Source: DATBDE01 sp036270095
GTDB lineage: Bacteria; Actinomycetota; Thermoleophilia; Solirubrobacterales; Solirubrobacteraceae
Assembly: GCA_036270095.1 (NCBI GenBank)
Contig: DATBDE010000127.1
Span: forward strand, 1 to 64,000
Reading direction: 5' to 3'
DNA length: 64,000 nt
Positions 8,222 through 15,669 of the stretch are shown here, piece by piece (the first letter of the stretch is position 1; each line of letters opens with the position of its first letter). A program made the translations under genes and the position numbers. Below the pieces are notes generated by a model, which was not told the DNA's origin, searched no databases, and worked only from the letters and a program-made list of their open reading frames with translations.

Positions 8222-9458
8222 GTCCCGTCTCCTGCGCCGCCGCGGCGCCGCCGACCGGGGACCGCCACCCCGGCTTCGCGCAGAGCATCTGGACGTCCAT
8301 GATCCGCGCCTCGGCGAAGCCCGCCTCCGAGATCGCGAAGTAGAGCTCCCACAAGCGCCGGAAGCGCCGGTCATAGCCGAGCTCGGCCACCCGCTCCTGC
8401 GCGGCGAGGAAGCGCTCGCGCCAGGCGCGCAGGGTGAGCACGTACGAGGACGAGATGTCCTCGAGCCAGACGGTGCGCAGGTCGGTCTGCGCGGCCAGCG
8501 ACCGCGCGATGGCCTCGACCGAGGGCAGGAAGCCGCCCGGGAAGATGAGCCGGTTGGCGAAGCCCGGCGCGTCCTTCTCGGCCTCGTAGGCGCGGTCGTC
8601 GGCGCAGATGGCCTGCAGGAACATGAGCCCGTTGGGCGCCAGCAGCGCCGAGCAGCGGGCCAGGAAGGTGTCGAGGTACTGCCAGCCGACCGCCTCGATC
8701 ATCTCGATCGAGGCCAGGCGGTCGTAGGTCCCCTGCAGCTCGCGGTAGTCCTGGCCGATGACCCGTACGCGGTCGTCCAGCCCGGCGCGCTCAATGCGGA
8801 CCCCCGCGTAGGCGCGCTGCTCGGCCGAGATCGTCGTGGTGGTCACGCGCGCGCCGTACTCGGCTGCGGCGTGCATGGCCAGGCCGCCCCAGCCGCCGCC
8901 GATCTCGAGCAGGTGCGTGTGCGGACCGAGCGCGAGCGCGCGGCAGACGCGGTCGACCTTCGCGCGCTGCGCATCCTCGAGCGCGTCGTCGGCGTGCGCG
9001 TACAGCGCGCACGAGTAGACCATGAGGTCGCGGTCGAGGAAGAGCTCGAAGAGGTCGTTGCCGAGGTCGTAGTGGGCGGCGATGTTGCGCCGGGCGCCGG
9101 CGACCGTGTTGCGGAGCGCGTCCGGGCGCAGCCGGCGCAGCGGCCGGCCCAGGCCGCGCAGGACGCGCCGCGCGCGGACCGAGCGGCGCATCTCGAGCGC
9201 GCCGATGCGCAGCGGCGCGACGACGTCGGGCGCGTCCCACTGGCCGTCGGCGTAGGCCTCGCCCAGGCCGATGCTGCCGTCGCGGGCCAGGCGAACATAG
9301 AAGCCGGGGTCGTGCACGACCACGGTGCCGCGCAGCGCGGCGCCCTCGGGCCCGAAGCCGAGCGTGCGCCCGCCGGCGTAGGCCTCCTCCACCTCGAGCC
9401 GCCCCGAAACGATGCGCCGGAACGCCGCGTGCACCGCGGCGCGCGCGAGCCGGCTCAC
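8196..9458 (-). CDS. cfa: Cyclopropane-fatty-acid-synthase-like SAM methyltransferase
   Basis: This 420-residue member of the CFA/mycolic acid methyltransferase family has HYDLGNDLF (129-137), YSCALY (148-153) and SAM motif I LLEIGGGWGG (183-192). It would transfer a methyl group from SAM to the double bond of membrane phospholipid acyl chains. The GTG start overlaps the stop of the DUF1365 gene. The combination with DUF1365, an FAD amine-oxidase-like protein and a CarH-like regulator resembles light- or singlet-oxygen-induced lipid modification operons in other bacteria. The product could therefore be a branched or furan precursor rather than a simple cyclopropane; that part is inference. 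Confidence 0.9.
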   Translation of the reverse strand: MSRLARAAVHAAFRRIVSGRLEVEEAYAGGRTLGFGPEGAALRGTVVVHDPGFYVRLARDGSIGLGEAYADGQWDAPDVVAPLRIGALEMRRSVRARRVLRGLGRPLRRLRPDALRNTVAGARRNIAAHYDLGNDLFELFLDRDLMVYSCALYAHADDALEDAQRAKVDRVCRALALGPHTHLLEIGGGWGGLAMHAAAEYGARVTTTTISAEQRAYAGVRIERAGLDDRVRVIGQDYRELQGTYDRLASIEMIEAVGWQYLDTFLARCSALLAPNGLMFLQAICADDRAYEAEKDAPGFANRLIFPGGFLPSVEAIARSLAAQTDLRTVWLEDISSSYVLTLRAWRERFLAAQERVAELGYDRRFRRLWELYFAISEAGFAEARIMDVQMLCAKPGWRSPVGGAAAAQETGRGTALTHR

Positions 9459-10195
9459 GCCGCGCCCTCCGGGTGGGCGTACCAAGGCGCGCCCTTGCGC
9501 CGCAGGACCAGCGCCTGGAGATAGATGCGGGCCAGGGTGGCGATGGTGAGCGGAGGATATGTCGCGAGCACGCGCGCCATCAGCCTGCGGGTCAGCTCGC
9601 GCCGTCGCAGCGCCAGCGCGGCCTCGAACACGACCTCCCCTTCCTCGAGGTTCCGGAAGCCCAGCCGCAGGTCCTCGCCCGGCGGCGTCGTCCACCACGC
9701 GTAGCGCTGGTCCATGCCCATGAACGCCGAGACGTGCATGCGCTTGTCGACCTCGCCGCGCGGCTCGTCGCGGGCATCGAGGACGTAGGCGTGGCGCTCG
9801 CCCCAGGGCGTGTTCGTCACCTCGGCGACCACGGCGTCCAGCGCCCCGGCCGCGTCGAGGCAGAACAGGAAGCTGACGGGGTTGAAGCCGACGCCGAGGT
9901 AGCGGGGCTGGGCGAGCAGCCGGACCGGGCCGGTCGGGCGGCGCCCGAGCCGCTCCGCCACCAGCTGGCCCGCCGCCGCGTCGATCGGCTCGTCCGGGTC
10001 GCCGAGGAAATCGGCCCGGCGCAGCCACGCGGGCGCCGGGCGCCGGGCCGACCACAGCGGGAACGGGTCGAGCACCTCGGGCAGCTCGGCGAGGTCGAGC
10101 AGGGGGAGGAAGAGCCGGTAGCGGAACTCGTGCTGCACGGGGCGGTGGCGGCGGTGCCTAACCCAGCCCTCGTAGAGGGCGGAGGCGGGGCTCAT
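9455..10195 (-). CDS. DUF1365 family protein
   Basis: This 246-residue protein of the DUF1365 family starts ALYEGWVRHRRHRPVQHEF and contains the family core YLGVGFNPVSFLFCLD and KRMHVSAFMGMDQRY. No biochemical function is firmly established for the family. It is repeatedly encoded between FAD amine-oxidase-like and CFA-synthase-like genes, as here, and a role in modified fatty acid formation is suspected. The ATG at 10195 overlaps the TGA of the corrected upstream frame (ATGA), and its own stop overlaps the methyltransferase GTG, so translation is coupled on both sides. Confidence 0.88.
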   Translation of the reverse strand: MSPASALYEGWVRHRRHRPVQHEFRYRLFLPLLDLAELPEVLDPFPLWSARRPAPAWLRRADFLGDPDEPIDAAAGQLVAERLGRRPTGPVRLLAQPRYLGVGFNPVSFLFCLDAAGALDAVVAEVTNTPWGERHAYVLDARDEPRGEVDKRMHVSAFMGMDQRYAWWTTPPGEDLRLGFRNLEEGEVVFEAALALRRRELTRRLMARVLATYPPLTIATLARIYLQALVLRRKGAPWYAHPEGAA

Positions 10196-11456
10196 GCCGC
10201 GAGGGCGGGCGCGGGCGCGCGCCCGACGGCCGGCACCGCCCGCAGCGCGGACCACACGCCGTCCTCGTGGAAAGCCCCAGCGCCAGTGCGCGCCGCAGTA
10301 GTGGGTGCGGTGGCGACCGCTGATCTCGCCCCAGCGCCGCTGCGCGGCCACGCCGGCACGCGAGTAGACCGGATGCGCGTAGGCGAAGCGGTCGATGATC
10401 CGGTCGGGGTCGATCGCCGCGGCCCGGTTCAGCGTGACGAGGAACCGGCGGTCGGCGCGCAGCGCCTGCAGCCGGTTCATGTCGTAGGTGATCGTCGTGT
10501 GCCCCGTCGGCGCCTCCGGCAGGTGGTAGTTCCAGCTCGCGCGCGCGGCCCGCCGGCGTGGCAGCACGCCCTCGTCGGTGTGGAGCACGACGTCGTTGGC
10601 CTTGTAGGGGATGGCGCCGAGCACGTCCCGCTCGGCGGCCGTGGGCTCGGCCAACAGCGCCAGCGCCTGGTCGGAGTGCAGGGCGAGCACGACCTCGTCG
10701 AAGCGCGCGACGGTGTCCTCGAACCGCAGCTCGACGCCCTCCCGGTCGCGCTCGATCCGGCGCACCGGGGCCCGCAGGTGCACGCGCCCCGGGAGCGCGG
10801 CCAGGATCGCCTCCACGTAGCGGCGTGAGCCGCCGGTCACGCTGCGCCAGCGCGGCCGGCCGAGCAGTTGCAGGGCGCCATGGTTCTCGAGGAACGCGGC
10901 CAGGAAGCTGACCGGGAACGACCGGAGCTCGGCCGGGTCGGCGGACCAGATCGATGCGACCTGGGGCACGATCAGGCGCTCGACGAAGTAGTCCGAGTAG
11001 CCGCCGTCGGCCAAGAAGGCGCGCAACGAGGGCCCTTCGCCGTTGAGCGCGATCAGGCCGCGAGCCTCGCGGTTGAAGCGCACGAGGTCGGAGAGCATGC
11101 GGTGAAAGCGCGGGTCGACGACGTGGGCCGGGTACGCGAAGACGCCCAGGTGGCCGGCTCGCCCACTCAAACCGGCCGTCCGCGTCCGAGACCGAGAAGC
11201 TCATGTCGGACGGCTGGGTCGCCACCCCGAGCTCGGCGAACAGCCGCTTGAGGTTGGGGTAGTTGCGGTCGTTGAGCACGACGAAGCCCGTGTCGACGTC
11301 GTGGGTGCCGGCCTCGGTCTCGATCGCGACCGTGTTGGCGTGCCCGCCCGCGTGGCCCGCGGCCTCGAACAGGTGAAGGTCGTGGCCGGCCTTGTCGAGC
11401 TCGTAGGCGGCCACGAGCCCCGCCACGCCGGCGCCGACGACTGCGACCCGGCTCAT
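10192..11456 (-). pseudogene. FAD-dependent amine-oxidase-like protein with two frameshifts
   Basis: The N-terminus MSRVAVVGAGVAGLVAAYEL with a downstream GGHANT segment is the FAD-binding fold of a NAD/FAD-binding protein family related to phytoene desaturases. Coding changes frame twice. After DADGRFEWASR (about 11155-11160) it continues as HLGVFAYPAHVVDP in another frame. At 10271-10273, removing one base from an AAA run restores HEDGVWSALRAVPAVG and a TGA that overlaps the DUF1365 ATG. The corrected product is about 420 residues, the family's usual length. The clean restoration suggests base-calling errors, but true decay cannot be excluded. Confidence 0.82.
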
Positions 11457-12415
11457 GGGGTTGCCAGCCGCTGGCACTCGCGCCACAGCGCCCGGCGGTC
11501 CTCGGCCGATTCGTCGGTGCGCGGCAGCCGATGGGTGGGCCGGGGGCGCCGGTCGTGCCAGAACCTGCCTCCCGGAACCTCGGCGGCGGGCGCGGTGGCG
11601 AGCCAGACGATGGTGTCGGCGCCCTGGCGGCCGTCGCGCAGCAGTGGTCGGGTGAGCCGGTGGAAGCGGGGCAGCGAGCGCTGCAGGCCCGGCGTGTCGG
11701 CCCAGCCCGGGTGCATGGCGGCGAAGCGCACGCCGGCGGCGCCCTCGCGCGCGCTCCAGAGCTCGTTGAGGACGACCTCGGCCCGCTTGGTGTGGGCGTA
11801 GAAGCGCGGGCCGTGAAACGTCCGGTGGTCGAGCTGGAGGTCGGCGCCGTCGAGCCGCGCCGTGTACATCCCGCCCGAGGAGACGGTCACCACGCGCCCC
11901 GGGGTGCCCGTGCGCAGGGCGGGGAGGAGCCGCTCGGTCAGCGCGAACGGGCCGAGGACGTTCGTCGCGAAGGTCAGCTCGGCGCCGCTGGAGCTGCGCT
12001 CGCGGCGCTCGGCGAGCACGCCGGCGTTGTTGACGAGCACGGCGAGGTCGGGCTCGCGCTCGGCCAGGTCGGCGGCCAGGCGCGCGACCGACTCGAGCTC
12101 GGCCAGGTCGCAGAGCGCGACGCGCAGGTCGGCCGCGGCGCCGACGCGCTGCAGGACCTCGTCGCGTGCGCGCTCGCCGCGCGCGCGGTCGCGCACGACC
12201 AGGTGGACGCGTGCTCCGGCGCGAGCCAGGCCCTCGACAGCGGCCACGCCAAGGCCCGAGCTCGCGCCGGTGACCACGGCCGCGCCACCGTCCAGCCTGC
12301 CCGCGACGGCGTTGTCCCAGCGAAGGCCGCGCAGCCAGTAGCCGAGCGCGGAGTAACCGGGGGCGACGGAGCAATCCAGTGCGGTGTCTATGGCCGGGGG
12401 CACGATTCCCGACAT
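11453..12415 (-). CDS. Short-chain dehydrogenase/reductase
   Basis: This 320-residue classical SDR has the NAD(P) motif TGASSGLG (49-56), NNAG, a catalytic Ser region (VVTVSSGGM) and the Tyr-x3-Lys motif YAHTK. It is first in the operon with the FAD, DUF1365, CFA and B12-MerR genes, and its stop overlaps the FAD gene start (ATGA). SDRs of this kind occur in CarH/LitR-regulated clusters. The substrate is unknown; an oxidised lipid is a guess from context. An ECF-type promoter sequence lies directly upstream, with its predicted start point near the ATG. Confidence 0.85.
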   Translation of the reverse strand: MSGIVPPAIDTALDCSVAPGYSALGYWLRGLRWDNAVAGRLDGGAAVVTGASSGLGVAAVEGLARAGARVHLVVRDRARGERARDEVLQRVGAAADLRVALCDLAELESVARLAADLAEREPDLAVLVNNAGVLAERRERSSSGAELTFATNVLGPFALTERLLPALRTGTPGRVVTVSSGGMYTARLDGADLQLDHRTFHGPRFYAHTKRAEVVLNELWSAREGAAGVRFAAMHPGWADTPGLQRSLPRFHRLTRPLLRDGRQGADTIVWLATAPAAEVPGGRFWHDRRPRPTHRLPRTDESAEDRRALWRECQRLATP

Positions 12416-12420
12416 ATCCT

Positions 12421-12446
12421 AGACGAAGGCTGGACAAACTCGTTAC
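12421..12446 (-). promoter_or_regulatory. ECF-sigma-like promoter GTAAC-N16-CGTC upstream of the SDR operon
   Basis: On the minus strand GTAAC (12446-12442) is followed after 16 bases by CGTCT (12425-12421), matching the general ECF sigma pattern AAC-N16/17-CGTC. The expected transcription start about 7 bases downstream falls at the SDR ATG (12415). The -35 overlaps the stop of the upstream gene, so the operon probably has its own transcript. A TAGGAT box directly next to the ATG is an alternative reading. Confidence 0.45.
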
Positions 12447-13747
12447 AGACGTTCGATCTGGTAGTGCAGCGTCAGGAAGCGCTGCCCCGCCAAGGAGAAG
12501 CTGTGGGCCGTCTTCAGCTCGCCGTCGGCGACGTAGACGTGGATGCGCTCGTTGAAGGAGAGGAGCTTGATCACGGTGAGGGCGTCGCGCTCGCTGTCGA
12601 CCGAGCTCAGGTAGTGCCCGGGGAACGCGAGGTCGGAGCGCGAGCTGAGCACGAAGTCGTCCTCGCCCTCGTTGGACGGCAGCAGCGTGGCGGTGAAGTT
12701 GGCGTTGGGGATCGGGAAGCCGACGCTCACGTAGCCGCGGCCCTCGTGGCGGAAGCTCGTGTAGATGCCGACGTAGATCGGCTTGCCCGAGTCGGCGTAG
12801 GTGCGGATCCAGCCCCGGATGTCGATGTTCTCGCTGCCCTCGAGCGTGATCGTGTCGATGGTGCTGACCATCCCGCGCTGGGCCTCCTCGATGTTCGAGG
12901 GGATCGCGGCCTGGCCCAGCGGCTCGGCCACGATGCGCTTGAACAGCTCGTAGGCCGGCTTCATCCACTCGCGCCATTCGGGGACGATCGTGAGCTTGAA
13001 CCGGCTCGTGTGCTCGTAGAACTCGCGGATCAGCGGGTGCACCCGCGCCGGGTCGAAGGTCGGCCCCGCGAGGTTGTCGAGCGAAGCGAGGATGCCGACG
13101 TCGGGCGGGTTGCGCTCGTAGTGGCCGCCGCGGACCTGCGCCAGCTGCTCGACGTAGTCGGCGCCGACGTACCGCGTGCGCGCCTCGAAGGGCACGATGT
13201 AGCGCAGCTGCGCGGCGGGGACCTCCTCGGCCATGACCCGTACCAGGGGCCGGTTGCGGTACAGGAAGGCCGCGACCGAGCGGTAGACCAGGCCGACAGC
13301 CGCGCCGACCAGCGCGGCTGCGGGCGCCGGATCGGGGATGGTGAAGAGCAGGCCGAGGGCCACGCCCACGGCCAGGCCGAGCGCGACCTTGGGCGGGCGC
13401 AGGCCGAGCAGGCCGAGGAAGCCGCCGCACACGACCGCGGTCAGCAACGGCTCGCCGTCGCCCCAGATCAGCCCCAGCACCCAGCCGAACACGGCCATGA
13501 GCAGGGCGCTGGCGAGGATCCGGTTGGCGAGAGGCGCCGGCCTCCCCGGCCCGCGGCGCCGGCTGGCGACGGCCTCGACCGGCGCCATGACGGCCGCGCC
13601 GATCAGCGCGCCGAGGCCGGGGCCAATCCCGTCGATGGCGTCGCCGAGCACGGCGCCCGAGGCGGCGCCCAGGACCGTGCCCCACACCAGCGCGTCGACG
13701 AGCTGGCCTGAGCGGCTGCGCCGGCGACGGTCGGGCTGCGTGGACAT
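12443..13747 (-). CDS. Membrane protein with glycine-rich transmembrane half, unknown function
   Basis: I do not recognise this 434-residue protein. Residues about 18-60 and 72-165 are hydrophobic, Gly/Ala-rich membrane segments (GTVLGAASGAVLGDAIDGIGPG; VALGLAVGVALGLLF). They are followed by a soluble region of about 260 residues rich in Tyr, Phe and charged residues that ends LTLHYQIERL. The ATG at 13747 lies 8 bases downstream of a CATACT -10-like box. It is divergent from the P450 and 27 bases upstream of the SDR start. An ECF-like promoter between them suggests it may not share all regulation with the lipid operon. Confidence 0.75.
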   Translation of the reverse strand: MSTQPDRRRRSRSGQLVDALVWGTVLGAASGAVLGDAIDGIGPGLGALIGAAVMAPVEAVASRRRGPGRPAPLANRILASALLMAVFGWVLGLIWGDGEPLLTAVVCGGFLGLLGLRPPKVALGLAVGVALGLLFTIPDPAPAAALVGAAVGLVYRSVAAFLYRNRPLVRVMAEEVPAAQLRYIVPFEARTRYVGADYVEQLAQVRGGHYERNPPDVGILASLDNLAGPTFDPARVHPLIREFYEHTSRFKLTIVPEWREWMKPAYELFKRIVAEPLGQAAIPSNIEEAQRGMVSTIDTITLEGSENIDIRGWIRTYADSGKPIYVGIYTSFRHEGRGYVSVGFPIPNANFTATLLPSNEGEDDFVLSSRSDLAFPGHYLSSVDSERDALTVIKLLSFNERIHVYVADGELKTAHSFSLAGQRFLTLHYQIERL

Positions 13748-13755
13748 GGCCGCGG

Positions 13756-13776
13756 AGTATGCCTCCGCGCTATACC
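13756..13776. promoter_or_regulatory. Divergent leaderless promoters for the membrane protein and the P450
   Basis: CATACT on the minus strand (13761-13756) lies 8 bases before the membrane-protein ATG. TATACC on the plus strand (13771-13776) lies 7 bases before the ACG codon at 13784, the apparent P450 start. The two start codons are only 36 bases apart. Confidence 0.5.
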
Positions 13777-13783
13777 TCCGGCC

Positions 13784-14965
13784 ACGCCCGCGACGAGCAC
13801 CCTCGACCCGTTCTCCGACGCGTTCCTCGAGGCGCCCTACGCGCCGCTCGAGGAGTTGCGCGAGGGCGGGTCGGTGGTGTGGCTGGAGCGCTACCGGGTC
13901 TACGTCATGGCGCGTCACGAGCAGGTCGACGCCGCTCTGCGCGACCCCGACACGTACTGCTCACGGCGCGGGGTGGGGCTTGCGGACTTCGCCCGCGAGA
14001 AGCCGTGGCGCCCGCCCAGCCTGCTGCTCGAGGCCGACCCGCCCGAGCACGACCGGGCTCGCCGCGCCGTCGGGCGCACGCTGGCCCCGGCCAGCGTTCG
14101 CGCCCTGCGCGACGCCTTCGCCGCCCACGCCGAGGCGACGGTCGCGGCACTGCTCGAAGCGGGCGCGTGCGACGGCATGGCCGACCTGGCCCGGCCGTAT
14201 CCGCTGACCGTGTTCCCCGACGCCGTCGGCCTGGCCGACGACGGCCGCGAGCACCTGCTCGCCTACGGCGGCATGGTGTTCAACGGCTTCGGGCCGCGCA
14301 ACGCGCACTTCGAGCGTTCGATGGAGCGGGGCGCGGCCTCCCGCGACTGGGTGATGGTCAACACCCGGCGCGAGGCGCTGGCCCCGGACGGGCTCGGGGC
14401 GACGCTGCACGCGCTCGCCGCCGAGGAGGGCTTCTCGGAGGAGGAGGCGGCCCTGCTCGTGCGGTCGTTCCTGTCCGCGGGCGTCGACACGACGGTGCAC
14501 GGGCTCGGCAACGCGCTGCTCTGCTTCGCCACGCACCCGGACCAGTGGGCGGCGCTGCGGGCCGAGCCGGGCCGCGCCCGCGCGGCGTTCGAGGAGGTGA
14601 TCCGGTTCGAGTCGCCGGTGCAGATGTTCTTCCGCACCACGACGCGCGCGGTCGTCGTCGACGGCGAGACGATCCCGGAGGGCGAGAAGGTCCTGCTGCT
14701 GCTCGCGTCGGCCAACCGCGACCCGCGCCACTGGGAGGCGCCCGAGCGCTTCGACATCGCGCGCCGCAGCGGGGCGCACGTGGGCTTCGGCGCCGGCATC
14801 CACGCCTGCGTCGGGCGGATGCTCGCGCGCATGGAGGGCGAGCTCGTGCTGAGCGCGCTGGCCGAGAAGGTCGCGCGCATCGAGCTCGACGGCGAGCCCG
14901 AGCGCGAGCTCAACAACAACCTGCGCGGCCTGGACCGGTTGCCGTTGCGCTTTGCGGCTACGTAG
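13784..14965 (+). CDS. Cytochrome P450
   Basis: This P450 of about 393 residues has the oxygen-binding segment SAGVDTT (about 231-236), the K-helix ExxR (FEEVIRFESP, near 270-274) and the haem-Cys loop FGAGIHACVG with Cys342. No ATG, GTG or TTG precedes the conserved N-terminus TSTLDPFSDAFLEAPYAPL. The codon at 13784 is ACG, 7 bases after TATACC, exactly where leaderless starts fall elsewhere in this window; it would give M-PATSTLDPF. The first canonical start is TTG at 13856, which would remove about 24 conserved residues. Either ACG is used or an ATG was mutated or miscalled. No dedicated ferredoxin is adjacent. Confidence 0.88.
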   Translation, partial: TPATSTLDPFSDAFLEAPYAPLEELREGGSVVWLERYRVYVMARHEQVDAALRDPDTYCSRRGVGLADFAREKPWRPPSLLLEADPPEHDRARRAVGRTLAPASVRALRDAFAAHAEATVAALLEAGACDGMADLARPYPLTVFPDAVGLADDGREHLLAYGGMVFNGFGPRNAHFERSMERGAASRDWVMVNTRREALAPDGLGATLHALAAEEGFSEEEAALLVRSFLSAGVDTTVHGLGNALLCFATHPDQWAALRAEPGRARAAFEEVIRFESPVQMFFRTTTRAVVVDGETIPEGEKVLLLLASANRDPRHWEAPERFDIARRSGAHVGFGAGIHACVGRMLARMEGELVLSALAEKVARIELDGEPERELNNNLRGLDRLPLRFAAT

Positions 14966-15005
14966 CGGCGGGCGTGGGGGGTTCTCGGGCGAGAGCGGCG
15001 AATTC

Positions 15006-15112
15006 GCGAGCGATTGGAGCTTTTGGGGCCGGCGCCGCTCGCACCCACCCTCGTCGCCGCCGTTCTCGACGCGAGGCCAAACACCGCGCGACCCAGGCTC
15101 TGAACGCCACGG
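15006..15112. repeat. Dispersed intergenic repeat, copy 1
   Basis: This 226-base space between convergent genes (14966-15191) shares blocks in order with 48263-48407: CGAGCGATTGGAG, CCTCGTCGCCGCCGTTC, GACGCGAG, CAAAC-CCGCGCG and GAACGCCACG. Spacing between the first two blocks differs by about 41 bases. No gene is visible here. Confidence 0.6.
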
Positions 15113-15191
15113 CGAAGCCAAGCGCCGCGCGGCCCAAACGCGACCGCCGGGCCGCCGCATGTTCGCGGGCGGCCCGGCAGCCGGAGCGGAG

Positions 15192-15539
15192 CTAGCGCCC
15201 GCCGTGGTCGTCGCCGGCGGGGTCGTCGGCGCCGTGGCCGCCGCGGTCGTCGCCGCGGTCGTGCGTGGCAGGATCGTCGGCGCCGTGGCGCGCCGCCTTC
15301 GCGCGGTCCTCCTGGCGGCGGTGGTGGCGCCGCTCGGCGCGGCGGTCGTCGGCACCATGGCGCGCGGCGCGAGCGCCGCCCTTGTCGTCGCCGCGCTCGT
15401 GGCGGACGCCGTGGTCGTCGCCGCGGTTGTGTCCGACGGGGTCGTCGGCGCCGTGTCGCGCTTGCGCGGCCCCGGCACCGCCGGCGGCGAGCGAGGCAAT
15501 AGCGCCAAGCACGAGGACGCTGCGGGTCATACGGGACAT
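15192..15539 (-). CDS. Small secreted protein with HGADDP repeats
   Basis: This 115-residue protein begins with a clear signal peptide (MSRMTRSVLVLGAIASLAAGGAGAAQA is the N-terminal stretch, cleavage near residue 26) preceded by a GAAGGA site. The mature part is almost entirely His, Asp, Arg and Gly, with four copies of HGADDP or HGADDR and related RGDD units. His/Asp-rich repeats suggest binding of divalent metal ions or a disordered cell-surface role, but no family is recognised. An upstream in-frame start at 15605 is less likely because it would bury the signal peptide. It lies divergently from the sensor kinase gene. Confidence 0.65.
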   Translation of the reverse strand: MSRMTRSVLVLGAIASLAAGGAGAAQARHGADDPVGHNRGDDHGVRHERGDDKGGARAARHGADDRRAERRHHRRQEDRAKAARHGADDPATHDRGDDRGGHGADDPAGDDHGGR

Positions 15540-15617
15540 CGCAATGCTCCTTCGAGTTGGGTTCCTTGACGGGATCGAAGGTCGCAGCACCCTGGTCGAG
15601 GTCACAAGACGACATTG

Positions 15618-15627
15618 GTCTTAAGAC
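15618..15627. promoter_or_regulatory. Palindrome GTCTTAAGAC in the kinase/HGADDP divergent region
   Basis: A perfect 10-bp palindrome sits in the 130-base space between the secreted-repeat gene and the sensor kinase, flanked by direct repeats of GACATTG (15611-15617 and 15625-15631). It could be an operator, perhaps for the adjacent NarL-type regulator. There is no further support. Confidence 0.3.
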
Positions 15628-15669
15628 ATTGTCCGCGCGATCTTTGCCTCCAGCGCGCATCTCTCCCAT

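Noticed and set aside
10158..13685. Single minus-strand frame of 1175 codons
   Set aside because: It is a chance fusion of shadow sequence with the N-terminal part of the flavoprotein; only the part after 11456 is coding.
15192..15510. Repeated GTCGTCGGCGCCGTG blocks considered as a noncoding tandem repeat
   Set aside because: In the minus-strand frame they encode HGADDP units behind a signal peptide, so coding is the simpler explanation.
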